Shown: positions 25,070 through 32,652, counted from the stretch's first letter. The stretch: 32,928 nt of DNA from Desulfuromonadales bacterium (GCA_030154185.1 JASKKK010000027.1:1-32928); one strand, 5' to 3'. Notes: generated from the sequence alone by a model not told the origin. Translations and numbers: made by a program.

Positions 25070-25098
25070 TTGACAGGCCAGGATCTAGTTATTATCTT
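25070..25098 (+). promoter_or_regulatory. Sigma70-like promoter of the DUF5320 gene
   Basis: TTGACA (25070-25075) and TATCTT (25093-25098) have 17-bp spacing, placing transcription start near 25105. The CDF gene ends 17 bp upstream, so the DUF5320 gene has its own promoter. Confidence 0.65.
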
Positions 25099-25099
25099 A

Positions 25100-25119
25100 T
25101 AGGTGTAAATAACATTTAC
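25100..25119. promoter_or_regulatory. Operator-like repeat over the DUF5320 transcription start
   Basis: GTAAAT-AAC-ATTTAC (25105-25119) is a perfect 6-bp inverted repeat located on the predicted +1. It shares TAGGTGTAAA with the site upstream of the zinc-ribbon gene. A repressor site is inferred; the regulator is unknown. Confidence 0.5.
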
Positions 25120-25199
25120 TGATTAAATCGATCTTCTTGAAGTCGATTTTTTCCGGCAAACGACAAACAGACCGCTCAAGCGGTGGAAAGGAGAAGGAC

Positions 25200-25520
25200 A
25201 TGCCACGAGGAGACAGAACCGGACCGCAAGGATATGGCTCGATGACGGGACGAGGTATGGGGGTTTGTGCCGGCTACGATATGCCCGGTTTCGCCAACCC
25301 GGCGAGTGTAGGTTTGGGTCGGGGGCGCGGCGGGGGGCGCGGCCTGGGGTGGCGGCGCGGATGCGGAGGTTGGGGAGGCAGCGTAGCCTATCCTGTCGCT
25401 CCTCCGGTTGCGCAAGCGCCCGACAGCAGTCAGCTTAAAGGACAGATCGACGCTCTTGAAAGATCCCTGGCGGCGTTGAAACAGCAGCTTGACACCATGG
25501 AGAAGGAAAGCGGCGAATAA
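25200..25520 (+). CDS. DUF5320 family protein (Gly/Arg-rich, C-terminal coiled coil)
   Basis: The 106-aa protein begins MPRGDRTGPQGYGSMTGRGMG, the signature of DUF5320. A Gly/Arg-rich stretch (about 42-60) and a C-terminal helix SQLKGQIDALERSLAALKQQL that looks like a coiled coil follow. Members commonly neighbour NifX/NifB-like cofactor-binding proteins, in line with the CDF-NifX gene just upstream. ATG 25200 has AAAGGAG 8-9 nt upstream; the frame runs back to 25137 without a better start. The function is unknown. Confidence 0.85.
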   Translation: MPRGDRTGPQGYGSMTGRGMGVCAGYDMPGFANPASVGLGRGRGGGRGLGWRRGCGGWGGSVAYPVAPPVAQAPDSSQLKGQIDALERSLAALKQQLDTMEKESGE

Positions 25521-25545
25521 TCGGCCATGGTGAGTGCAGAGCAAG

Positions 25546-25578
25546 GGTGGTGCAGAACTCTTCTGCGCCACCTTCGTT
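25546..25578 (+). terminator. Terminator-like hairpin after the DUF5320 gene
   Basis: GGTGGTGCAGA (25546-25556) pairs with TCTGCGCCACC (25562-25572) with one G-T wobble and a 5-nt loop. TTCGTTG follows; the T tract is weak. Confidence 0.55.
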
Positions 25579-25685
25579 GCCGGGCATATGCGAAAAGCAG
25601 GGATCACATCCGAACCAAGTGACATTAAAATCGAACTTCCAGGTTTCGCCCGGGAGCATGATTTGTTAAAGTATGTACCATGTCT

Positions 25686-25706
25686 CCATCCGGAAACTCC
25701 GGATGG
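25686..25706 (+). other. Hairpin in the leader of the lipoprotein gene
   Basis: CCATCCGG pairs perfectly with CCGGATGG around AAACT, 40 bp before the start codon and without a T-run. It may be a 5'-UTR stabilising element. Confidence 0.4.
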
Positions 25707-25746
25707 GAACCAGCATGTTTGAACAATGGTATGTATGGAGGCATGC

Positions 25747-26511
25747 ATGCGCCATATTTTGACAGGTTTGATGTTTCTGGGCCTGATGACGGGATGTGCG
25801 GGATCGAACGAGCGTCTGCTGCAACTGCAGAAGGAAAATCAACAGTTGCAGCAGCAGTTGATTCAGGCACGGCAGGATATAGAAACACTGACCGCAGAAA
25901 AAACGACTCTGCATGAAAAGGTCGCCGATTTGACGAGAGTCTCCGGCACGCTGCAACGGGAAAAACGTGCACGCGTTGAAGAAGCCGAGCAGTTGCGCAA
26001 GTCCATGCGCGGTTTTGTCCAGCATCAGATGGATGCTTTGCGCGAGTTTTCGCTTCGGCAGGATTTTTTCGACTACATCGGCGCCGAACTGGTGAACCGT
26101 CAGTATAGCGGGGACGAGAATCTGACCCTGGTCGACAGCGGCAACCGTCTGCCCGGTGACGGCACCCTTCTGGCGGTGCGCGGGTATTTCATCGTTCCTT
26201 GTCGACTCCGCATGTTGATTCTTCGACCGGGAGAGGAGTTATGGCAGGTTGTTCAGGTCTCGGAAGTACTGGAAGTTGAGGAAACGGGTCTGAAACAGAT
26301 CGATCTCGATGTGCCCGTCGAGGTGCGGGAGGGGGATATCCTCGGTTTCTCATTTTCCGGCCCCGTAGGTATTCCTTACGATGAAAAAACCGGCAGGACC
26401 CTGTTGTTCTCCGATCCTCTCAAGACCGGCAGCCGGTTGCATATCCCGGAAATCAAAGGAACCCCCAGGCGTCGTGCCTATTCCATTGGCGGAGTGGGGT
26501 TGTTTCAGTAG
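25747..26511 (+). CDS. Coiled-coil lipoprotein of unknown function
   Basis: The 254-aa protein has a lipoprotein signal, RHILTGLMFLGLMTGC, with the lipid-carrying Cys at residue 17. A long coiled coil follows (about 22-85: LLQLQKENQQLQQQLIQARQ and on). The last 150 residues look like a beta-rich domain (GTLLAVRGYFIVPCRLRMLIL) without a recognised family. It should sit in the inner leaflet of the outer membrane or in the inner membrane. ATG 25747 is chosen because GGAGG (25737-25741) is 5 nt upstream and the lipobox then falls at the proper place. It faces the porin gene across a shared terminator. Confidence 0.75.
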   Translation: MRHILTGLMFLGLMTGCAGSNERLLQLQKENQQLQQQLIQARQDIETLTAEKTTLHEKVADLTRVSGTLQREKRARVEEAEQLRKSMRGFVQHQMDALREFSLRQDFFDYIGAELVNRQYSGDENLTLVDSGNRLPGDGTLLAVRGYFIVPCRLRMLILRPGEELWQVVQVSEVLEVEETGLKQIDLDVPVEVREGDILGFSFSGPVGIPYDEKTGRTLLFSDPLKTGSRLHIPEIKGTPRRRAYSIGGVGLFQ

Positions 26512-26537
26512 CATAGATTGGGACCTTCATTATCATT

Positions 26538-26574
26538 ACCTAAAAAGGCCGGGATTTTCCCGGCCTTTTTAGGT
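26538..26574. terminator. Bidirectional terminator between lipoprotein and porin genes
   Basis: The 16-bp perfect stem ACCTAAAAAGGCCGGG (26538-26553) pairs with CCCGGCCTTTTTAGGT (26559-26574). A-rich and T-rich flanks lie on both strands, so it works for both converging genes. Confidence 0.9.
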
Positions 26575-26600
26575 ATGGGATTTTCTCGGGCCGACCTTTA

Positions 26601-27719
26601 TCAGAACTCGAAAGCCAGCTGGACGGTGACGGTATGGTCGGGGTCGGCATCCGGCCCTTTGGCATCGCCGTGCAAGTATTCTACGGCCAGCACCGCGTGT
26701 TCGAACAGGCCATATGAGATGGTGGTTCCGTAACGGGTTGCATCATCCTGAAAGTCATCGGCCTGTTCATAACGACCTGCAATCTGCCAGCGGTCGTTGG
26801 GCATCCAGGCAAGTTCCAGGTTCCAGGCCGATGGACGCTTCCCGGTAAGATCCGAGAGGCCGACCAGTGCTGCATCGAATTTGTCGAGGGCGGTGACATA
26901 TTCCGCTTCCATCCCAAATTGCCCGATCTGATATGAGATCCATGCCGAAGCCCCCATAACGCTTTCATGATACAAATCATCGTTCTCGACCAGTTGGATA
27001 TCGCTTTCCGCAAGATCGCTGATCAGCGAGGTCCCGAACCCGAACTGTTGCGAGGGTTGAACCTCCAGGGTCGCCACCCAGCCATCGATGGTGTCGTTAT
27101 CACCGAAGGTGTCGGTTTCGCCGCTGAAAGCACCTGCCTGCAGGGTCCATTTGTCGCCTTCCAGTGTCAGCAACCCGGCGCTCTGGTTGGTCTCACCCAG
27201 ATCCAGGGTCAACGGGTCCGTAATCATGTAGCTGTTGAACTTACCGAAGGGCAGATACATCTTGCCTCCGGTGAATCCGGCCGTCATTCCCCACAAGGGT
27301 CGGGGATAGGTCAGGCGGATCACGGCTTCATCCAGATCGACAGGCTCTGTCTCTCCCTCTTCCCACAGCAGAAGGATGTGCCCCCCGAGATAGTCGGTCG
27401 CCTGAATATCGAGGCCCAGTTCCACCGTCGCCAGGGTCAGGTCGCTGCTTTCATCGCCGCCTTCGGGTTTATTGTAAAAACTTTCAACTTCAATCAATCC
27501 GTGCAGTTCGATTTTGTCGGCTAAGCTGCCTAGAGACCACGGGGTTGGTTCTTCTGCCTCGGTTGCCGACTTTTCGGCTTCCAGAGCTTCGATGCGACGT
27601 TTGAGATTTTCAATCTCACTTTTGCCTTCCCCGGGATGTGCTGCCAGCGTTGTGAGCGGATAGACAAGGAAGGTTGCGAGCAAGGTCGCCAGGGATAAGT
27701 GTTTGATACCACGGTACAT
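26601..27719 (-). CDS. Outer-membrane porin with N-terminal coiled coil (LbtU-like)
   Basis: The 372-aa protein has a signal peptide (residues 1-27, ending LTTLAA) and a short coiled coil SEIENLKRRIEALEAEKSA. Alternating beta strands then end in the C-terminal VTVQLAFEF, whose final Phe is the outer-membrane assembly signal. The architecture resembles LbtU-type siderophore porins and other Porin-4-like channels. It lies 52 bp after the small Cys-rich gene of the feo cluster, so a role in iron supply is plausible. AGGAGG is present, 11 nt before ATG 27719. The substrate cannot be read from the sequence. Confidence 0.82.
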   Translation of the reverse strand: MYRGIKHLSLATLLATFLVYPLTTLAAHPGEGKSEIENLKRRIEALEAEKSATEAEEPTPWSLGSLADKIELHGLIEVESFYNKPEGGDESSDLTLATVELGLDIQATDYLGGHILLLWEEGETEPVDLDEAVIRLTYPRPLWGMTAGFTGGKMYLPFGKFNSYMITDPLTLDLGETNQSAGLLTLEGDKWTLQAGAFSGETDTFGDNDTIDGWVATLEVQPSQQFGFGTSLISDLAESDIQLVENDDLYHESVMGASAWISYQIGQFGMEAEYVTALDKFDAALVGLSDLTGKRPSAWNLELAWMPNDRWQIAGRYEQADDFQDDATRYGTTISYGLFEHAVLAVEYLHGDAKGPDADPDHTVTVQLAFEF

Positions 27720-27771
27720 GTGAGCGGATACCTCCTGAAATAATGAATTGACAAGAATCGTTGGGGCTTAG

Positions 27772-27930
27772 TTATCGATGTCGCCCGCAGTTGCCGCATC
27801 CCGAGCAACCGGTAACCTCCCGCCGGCAGCGAGGGCAATGGCGCCAACTGATATCCTGCAAAGGACATCCGCAATCGGGGCAAACGGATGGAGTGTGAAC
27901 GGACGGTTTGTCTTTGCCGAACCATTTCAT
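27772..27930 (-). CDS. Small Cys-rich protein of the feo cluster
   Basis: The 52-aa protein has three Cys pairs, CPDCGC, CPRC and CSGCGNC, which look like a zinc ribbon plus an extra Cys cluster. It starts MKWFGKDKP and ends GRHR. The ATG at 27930 has TTTAGGAG upstream and begins 10 bp after the feoB stop. I chose this over the longer frame (to 28029) because the latter overlaps feoB and lacks a ribosome site. It may be a FeoC-like or metal-handling accessory, but this is inference from position and Cys content. Confidence 0.75.
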   Translation of the reverse strand: MKWFGKDKPSVHTPSVCPDCGCPLQDISWRHCPRCRREVTGCSGCGNCGRHR

Positions 27931-27940
27931 GAGTTGGCTC

Positions 27941-29785
27941 CTAAAGGACGATTTGAGCGAGAGTGCCTCCGACACTGAAAGCCAGAACCCAGGCACCGAA
28001 CCACACCGCCATGCCTTCCTTGAGGCCACGCTCTTTGAAAAGTATCATCAGGCTGGCGATGCAGGGGACAAACAGGGTTATGACGACCAGAGAAACGACC
28101 ACTTGCCAGGGCGAGAGAGCCAGTTCCGTCAGGCCTGCGGCGCCGAAATCGCGTCGCACCATGCCCATGACAAATGCCGTGGCAGCCTCCTTAGGCAAGT
28201 GCAGCCAGCCTTCGGTCAGGGGGGCGAGCAGTTTCTGCCAAGCTTTGAGTCCGCCGGTTACCTGCAGCAAAGAGACGCCCAGCGACCCGGCGATGAACCA
28301 GATATAGGCTTCCTTCATAAAGAAGAAGGAGCGGATCAAGGTTTTGCGCAATATGTTGGTGATGCGCGGCAGACGCATGGGGGGAAGGTCGATAAGCAGA
28401 GCGCTGCTTTTTCCCGGAATAACTTTGTTCAGAACGGTGCCGAGAATGGCCAGACAGGCAAATATGACCGCCGCGTAGGTCAGGCTCAATTTAAAGCCGA
28501 CCACGGCGAGCATGCCGGCGATGACGCCGAGCTGGGCGCTGCAGGGTATCACGAAATTGAGGATCGCCGTGGCAATGGATCTTTCCCTGTTACTGCCGAG
28601 GATGCGGGTGGTAATGGTGCCGAGCTGAACGCAGCCGAAACCGAGAATCACCGGAATGACGGCACGGCCATTGAGACCGATAGCGGTCATCATGCGATCG
28701 ACAAAGGTTGCCAGACGCGGCAGGTAACCGGAGTCCTCCAGGAAGGACAGCGCCACGTAAAACCCGACAACCAGAGGCAACAGCAGACCGAGGAGGTAGG
28801 TGACGGTCATGGTCAAGATCCCGAACTCACCGATGAGAATCTGCCCCAGTACCGTGCTTTGCGGAATGAGGGGATTAACCAGACTGCGGATCCACGGTTC
28901 CCAGTGCCCCAGCATGATGGTTTCTTCCGTAAGACCGACGATATCGCCGGCGACCCAGACCCCGATGAGTTCGTAGCAGCCCCATAACACACCGAGCAGG
29001 ATCAGAAGACCGCTGGCCGGGTGCAGGCACAAGCGTCCCAGAAGGTCGCGAAAACGCGCCGATTTTTCCGGGCGGGCGACGATCTCCGCGACGAGATCAT
29101 TGGCCCGCTGGCGACGCAGAAGGTAGATACGTTCGCGCTCATTTTCCGGGGCAACGCCGTGGCGTGCGGCCACAACTTCATCCCCTTCAAGTACCATCAG
29201 GGCTTCAGGGCGGGTATCGATACGATCGAGCAGATGTGTGATCGACTGGTCGACTTCAGGATCGGCAAGTCCCGGCCGAGCCAGAGGCAGGGCGCCGAAG
29301 ACCTCCTTGAGGCCGCGATTTTTGATCGCCGCAGTTCGGATAACCGGGACACCGAGCTCATCTTCCAGTTTTCTTGCATCGATGTGGATGCCCATGCTTT
29401 CCGCTTCGTCGCAGAAGTTCAGGGCTACCACCATGGGAATGCCCATGTCGACCAGCTGCAGAGTCAGAAACAGATCACGCTCCAAATGGGTTGCATCGAC
29501 GATATTCACTGCCAGGTCGGCTCCGAGAATAACATCCCGGGCGACCCGTTCTTCGTCGTTAAAAGACGATACGCCGTATACCCCTGGTGTGTCGAGCAAA
29601 ACGTCATCGCCGATCTTTCCGGAGCTTATTTCGACGGTTGTGCCGGGAAAATTGGAGACATCGGCATAAATACCGCTCCAGGAACTGAAAAAAATGGACT
29701 TGCCGACGTTGGGATTACCGACTAAAACGATTTTACGTTTGCCCGTAGTGGCGCAGGCAACAGCGCCGCAGCAGGAGTGGGACAT
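27941..29785 (-). CDS. feoB: Ferrous iron transporter FeoB
   Basis: The 614-aa protein has an N-terminal G domain: GNPNVGKS (residues 23-30), a switch I Thr in FPGTTVEI, G3 DTPGVY and G4 NFCD. A helical domain follows, then about eight membrane helices with gate motifs GFGCVQLGTITTRI and PCSAQLGVIAG. It takes up Fe2+ across the inner membrane. ATG 29785 is chosen because GGAGG lies 8 nt upstream; an in-frame ATG at 29809 is less supported. The first residues SHSCCGAVACATTG form an unusual Cys-rich tail. It is downstream of feoA by about 40 bp and upstream of the Cys-rich protein and porin. Confidence 0.95.
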   Translation of the reverse strand: MSHSCCGAVACATTGKRKIVLVGNPNVGKSIFFSSWSGIYADVSNFPGTTVEISSGKIGDDVLLDTPGVYGVSSFNDEERVARDVILGADLAVNIVDATHLERDLFLTLQLVDMGIPMVVALNFCDEAESMGIHIDARKLEDELGVPVIRTAAIKNRGLKEVFGALPLARPGLADPEVDQSITHLLDRIDTRPEALMVLEGDEVVAARHGVAPENERERIYLLRRQRANDLVAEIVARPEKSARFRDLLGRLCLHPASGLLILLGVLWGCYELIGVWVAGDIVGLTEETIMLGHWEPWIRSLVNPLIPQSTVLGQILIGEFGILTMTVTYLLGLLLPLVVGFYVALSFLEDSGYLPRLATFVDRMMTAIGLNGRAVIPVILGFGCVQLGTITTRILGSNRERSIATAILNFVIPCSAQLGVIAGMLAVVGFKLSLTYAAVIFACLAILGTVLNKVIPGKSSALLIDLPPMRLPRITNILRKTLIRSFFFMKEAYIWFIAGSLGVSLLQVTGGLKAWQKLLAPLTEGWLHLPKEAATAFVMGMVRRDFGAAGLTELALSPWQVVVSLVVITLFVPCIASLMILFKERGLKEGMAVWFGAWVLAFSVGGTLAQIVL

Positions 29786-29824
29786 GGTTCTAACCTCCGA
29801 TTTATCCATGGTGCGAAATAAAAA

Positions 29825-30049
29825 TCAGACAGTGGCCGGCTGTATGGCTACCTGACGAGCGATTTCACGACCGAGGGCGATTTCCTGTCCGCCGTATTTC
29901 AGTACTATGGGGCCAAAGGGGAGTTTGCAGTGACAAAGGACTTTGCTGCCTACAGTGATGCCGAATCGCAGTAACTGAACCCGCAGGTTTTCGTCGGGGA
30001 TGGCATCGACGGTGGCATGTTCTCCATGGCGCAGTTCGCAAATACTCAT
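29825..30049 (-). CDS. feoA: FeoA domain protein
   Basis: The 74-aa protein has the SH3-like FeoA fold pattern: SICELRHGEHATVDAIPDEN, LLRFGITVGSKV and PIVLKYGGQEIALGREIA, ending in IQPATV. FeoA assists FeoB in Fe2+ uptake. ATG 30049 is used because AGGAG lies 6 nt upstream; ATG 30055 would fall on the ribosome site. A strong promoter and Fur-like sites precede it, marking the start of the feo operon. Confidence 0.93.
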   Translation of the reverse strand: MSICELRHGEHATVDAIPDENLRVQLLRFGITVGSKVLCHCKLPFGPIVLKYGGQEIALGREIARQVAIQPATV

Positions 30050-30070
30050 AATCATCTCCTGTTGTGAAAT

Positions 30071-30085
30071 TGAAATCTATTTTCA
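30071..30085 (-). promoter_or_regulatory. Candidate Fur box at the feo transcription start
   Basis: TGAAATC-T-ATTTTCA matches 10 of 14 positions of the Fur 7-1-7 consensus TGATAAT-N-ATTATCA and lies just downstream of the -10 element, a typical repressor position. Confidence 0.4.
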
Positions 30086-30088
30086 GTG

Positions 30089-30117
30089 AAGATAAGCGCC
30101 GCGAAGGTTTCTGTCAA
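30089..30117 (-). promoter_or_regulatory. feo operon promoter
   Basis: On the minus strand TTGACA (30112-30117) and TATCTT (30089-30094) have 17-bp spacing, about 40 bp before the feoA start. Both hexamers are close to consensus. Confidence 0.75.
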
Positions 30118-30125
30118 GGAAAAAA

Positions 30126-30140
30126 TGATAATAGTTTTCA
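30126..30140 (-). promoter_or_regulatory. Candidate upstream Fur box
   Basis: TGATAAT-A-GTTTTCA matches 12 of 14 positions of the Fur 7-1-7 consensus and lies just upstream of the -35 element of the feo promoter. Confidence 0.5.
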
Positions 30141-30179
30141 AAGTCAAATATGCCCATGTGCGGGCTTGAATCTGACAAC

Positions 30180-30204
30180 GGCAGGCTGTTGAAAACAGCC
30201 TGCC
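30180..30204. repeat. Perfect hairpin in the feoA-membrane protein intergenic region
   Basis: GGCAGGCTGTT and AACAGCCTGCC form an 11-bp stem with loop GAA. No T-run follows on either strand. Such short perfect hairpins are often dispersed genomic repeats; only one copy is seen here. The rest of 30141-30447 holds no gene that I can support. Confidence 0.5.
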
Positions 30205-30447
30205 GAACTCGGAGATGGACGGACAAAATCAAGGGTTCTTTTGTAAGCCCTTGGTTTTGTGAGTAAGGCGGGAGCTTTGTTTCGACATTCTGAATAGATC
30301 TCTTGGCCAAAAGGGGGGGCGAATCGGCCGTCAGACTGGGGAACCATCCGTTCAATACGTCTTTTTTTTCTATCTGTGAAAGAGTAATATACCCGGGAAC
30401 TCTGGGCTTTTTATTGGATGTTTTTTCCCAACACCGGGAGGGGCGGA

Positions 30448-31167
30448 ATGAAGAAGAAAGATTTGTGGTTCGTTGTTTGTCTGGGACTGACGTTCAGTCC
30501 GTTTTTCTTGTCGAGTCGGATTCTGGGTCTGTATCTGGCTCTGGTCGGATCTCATGCGTTGCTGATGAGTTTCGTCAAGTTTGCCGTTCTGGCAACTTTG
30601 GGCGAAGTCATCGGTCTGCGGATTTCGACAGGGAATTATTATACGGAAGGTTTCGGGATATGGCCTCGCTCATTGGTATGGGGATGTCTCGGGGTCGGCA
30701 TTCAATTGGCTTTTGTGCTGTTCGCCGTCGGCGCTCCGGCCGTTGTCAGCAAGTTTCTTATTCCGCTGCCTGCGGGGGTGCTGGGACAGGCATTCAGCGG
30801 TGAAAAGCTGCTCGCAGCCTTTGCGATCAGTCTTTGCATGAACCTGATTTTCGCTCCCTTGTTCATGACCCTCCACCGGATAACCGACATGCATATTCAG
30901 GAAACCGGCGGTACTTTGCGGGGCTTTTTCCGTCCCATCGATTTTGGCCGCATGCTTAAAAAAATCGATTGGCAGGTGATGTGGGGGTTCGTGTTCAAAA
31001 AGACCTTGCCGCTGTTCTGGATACCGGCCCATACCGTCACGTTTCTGTTGCCTGAGATGCATCGTGTGCTCTTCGCGGCTTTGCTCGGTATCGTACTTGG
31101 GACCATTCTCGCCATTGCCGGCCTTGCCAGGTCCTGTCGCACGGCGACGGCACAGGTACAGGGCTGA
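30448..31167 (+). CDS. Hypothetical multi-pass membrane protein
   Basis: The 239-aa protein has about five hydrophobic segments (near residues 7-25, 28-52, 75-98, 115-135 and 210-228). A C-terminal motif reads FWIPAHTVTFLLPEMHRVLFAALLG. This end is reminiscent of the Mpv17/PMP22 family but I am not certain. ATG 30448 follows GGGAGGGGCGG directly upstream. It is a single-gene unit, divergent from feoA. The function is unknown. Confidence 0.7.
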   Translation: MKKKDLWFVVCLGLTFSPFFLSSRILGLYLALVGSHALLMSFVKFAVLATLGEVIGLRISTGNYYTEGFGIWPRSLVWGCLGVGIQLAFVLFAVGAPAVVSKFLIPLPAGVLGQAFSGEKLLAAFAISLCMNLIFAPLFMTLHRITDMHIQETGGTLRGFFRPIDFGRMLKKIDWQVMWGFVFKKTLPLFWIPAHTVTFLLPEMHRVLFAALLGIVLGTILAIAGLARSCRTATAQVQG

Positions 31168-31228
31168 GCGGATGTTGTTACCATTTGGCTCAGATATGCG
31201 CAGGCTTAAAGTTTGCTGAGAGGTGAAT

Positions 31229-31300
31229 AAAAAAGACGCGTTGCTCAGGAGGTGAGGCAACGCGCCAAAAATGGAGGTGTTGGTTTTTGATGTGCCAACC
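31229..31300 (-). ncRNA. Candidate anti-Shine-Dalgarno small RNA, copy 1
   Basis: Read on the minus strand the unit has a 5-bp hairpin (CCAAC/GTTGG, 31279-31299), a single-stranded ACACCTCCAT and an 8-bp terminator stem CGCGTTGC/GCAACGCG. The stem (31237-31244 with 31257-31264) has a loop containing CACCTCCTG and is followed by six T (31229-31234). CCTCC, complementary to ribosome-binding sites, therefore appears twice. A homologous unit lies 280 bp away. The 5' end and promoter are not defined. Confidence 0.55.
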
Positions 31301-31508
31301 GTTCGTAGTTCGTATCAACGTTGCGTTGATGGTGTAACTCTACAACAACGATAAAGACGGAACCACGTGTATTGCCGTAATAATCGTGAGAAAAAGCCCG
31401 GTTAAGCAAGTGTGCATACGCACACAAAGCTCTCTCGGATTAAGTTGGCATCTATGCGGAAACACTGGATGGATACAGCGTGGTTTTCATTGGAAAATGG
31501 GATGTTGG

Positions 31509-31580
31509 AAAAAAGGACGCGCTGTACAGGAGGTAGAGACAGCGCGCCATAAGATGGAGGTGTCGGACATGATGTCCTTT
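31509..31580 (-). ncRNA. Candidate anti-Shine-Dalgarno small RNA, copy 2
   Basis: On the minus strand: hairpin GGACA-TCA-TGTCC (31565-31577), ACACCTCCAT, then terminator stem CGCGCTGT/ACAGCGCG (31518-31525 with 31539-31546). The loop carries TACCTCCTG, and T6 follows after TCC (31509-31514). Compared with copy 1 the stem differs by two compensatory base-pair changes (T-A to C-G and C-G to T-A), which argues for selection on RNA structure. The T-run on only this strand sets the orientation. The surrounding 31168-31758 contains no supported protein gene. Confidence 0.58.
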
Positions 31581-31732
31581 GTTGATGCCGTGCAAACAGA
31601 ACATCATTGCCACAGCAGCCTTTGCAGGTGTCACGGGGACAGTCATTCCCTGAAGGCCATGGCAGAATGCCGGTGAATGATGTGGATTATGTGAGAGGAA
31701 TATTGGAAGTTTGTTGAAGCGGCCGGGACGCA

Positions 31733-31755
31733 AAAAAAACCGTCCCGACCGGTTT
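31733..31755 (-). terminator. Terminator of ribB
   Basis: On the minus strand AAACCG pairs with CGGTTT around a 7-nt loop and is followed by more T, starting 3 bp after the ribB stop. A larger alternative stem CGGGACG/CGTCCCG encloses the same T tract. Confidence 0.7.
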
Positions 31756-31758
31756 GAT

Positions 31759-32412
31759 TCAGGCCGATTTTTCCATGTGGGCTTCCAGCACGCAGGCCAG
31801 GTCTTCGATACTGACCACACTGAGGTAATGGCGTTCGGCAAAAGCGACGATTTCCGGCAGGCGGGCCATGGTGCCGTCTTCGTTGGTGAGTTCGCAGAGC
31901 ACTCCGGCCGGCTTGAAACCGGCCAGGCGCATAAGGTCGACCGTTCCTTCCGTATGGCCGCGCCGGGTAAGTACCCCGCCGGACCGGGCGCGCAGGGGAA
32001 AGACATGCCCCGGCCGGGCAAGGTCTTCGGGGCGACAGTCGTCGGCAATGGCGGTGCGGATCGTAGTGACGCGGTCAGCTGCGGATACGCCGGTCGTCAC
32101 TCCGCGCCGTGCTTCGATGGAGAGGGTGAACGCGGTCTGGTTGGCACTGGTGTTGTCGCTCACCATCTGCGGCAGGTCGAGTTGTCCAAGTCTGTCTTCG
32201 GTCAGGCACAAGCAGACGATGCCGCTGCATTCCCGGATCAACATGGCCATCTGGGCGGAAGTCACTGTCTCGGCGGGAAAAATGAGATCGCCTTCGTTCT
32301 CTCGATCTTCGTCGTCGACCAGCAATACGCCCCGGCCTTGACGCAGGCGGGCAACGGCCAGGTTAACGCGTTCGATGGGGGGGCCGAAACGGTCAAGCAG
32401 AGATTGGGACAT
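31759..32412 (-). CDS. ribB: 3,4-dihydroxy-2-butanone-4-phosphate synthase RibB
   Basis: The 217-aa enzyme converts ribulose 5-phosphate to 3,4-dihydroxy-2-butanone 4-phosphate and formate, the four-carbon precursor of riboflavin. Visible motifs are [17 protein letters not shown] (metal and substrate residues), [33 protein letters not shown] and [11 protein letters not shown]. It lacks the GTP cyclohydrolase II (RibA) domain, so it is the stand-alone form. ATG 32412 ([10 protein letters not shown]) has AAGGAG 7 nt upstream; the adjacent ATG 32415 is also possible. An FMN riboswitch about 100 bp upstream represses it when FMN is plentiful. Confidence 0.96.
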   Translation of the reverse strand: MSQSLLDRFGPPIERVNLAVARLRQGRGVLLVDDEDRENEGDLIFPAETVTSAQMAMLIRECSGIVCLCLTEDRLGQLDLPQMVSDNTSANQTAFTLSIEARRGVTTGVSAADRVTTIRTAIADDCRPEDLARPGHVFPLRARSGGVLTRRGHTEGTVDLMRLAGFKPAGVLCELTNEDGTMARLPEIVAFAERHYLSVVSIEDLACVLEAHMEKSA

Positions 32413-32512
32413 CATGGCACTCCTTGAAATGGTGGTTGAATGCATCTCAAGGCGTGGTGGCGTGAATCTGAAGAAGGGCAGCGCAGGTGAACGGCGCCTG
32501 CAAACTGCTGCA

Positions 32513-32652
32513 TTCTCTTTCGTCCGGACTATAACCGTCGGCCCCGGATTCCAACCGGGTCTGCTGGCCCTGTCATGCGACAGGCGCTCGCGGGCTTGTT
32601 TGCTCTTGGCAACATCACCGCCGGTGGGGACTTGCACCCCGCCCTGAGAATT
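32513..32652 (-). promoter_or_regulatory. FMN riboswitch (RFN element) controlling ribB
   Basis: On the minus strand the conserved blocks appear in order: ATTCTCAGGGCGGGGTGCAA, then CCCCACCGGCGGTGAT, AGCCCGCGAGCGCC, GGCCAGCAGACCCGGT, AATCCGGGGCCGACGGTTA and TAGTCCGGACGAAAGAGAAT. The closing stem pairs ATTCTC with GAGAAT. FMN binding represses ribB. Downstream, GCAGGCGCC/GCGCTGC could form the expression-platform stem. Confidence 0.97.

Noticed and set aside
30180..30204. Perfect 11-bp hairpin near feoA as a transcription terminator or IS end
   Set aside because: No T-run on either strand and no second copy or transposase in the window; listed only as a repeat-like hairpin.
31245..31264. CsrA-type GGA loop motifs on the plus strand of the small-RNA repeats
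   Set aside because: The T-runs and terminator geometry are on the minus strand only, so the anti-Shine-Dalgarno reading is preferred; kept as an alternative.
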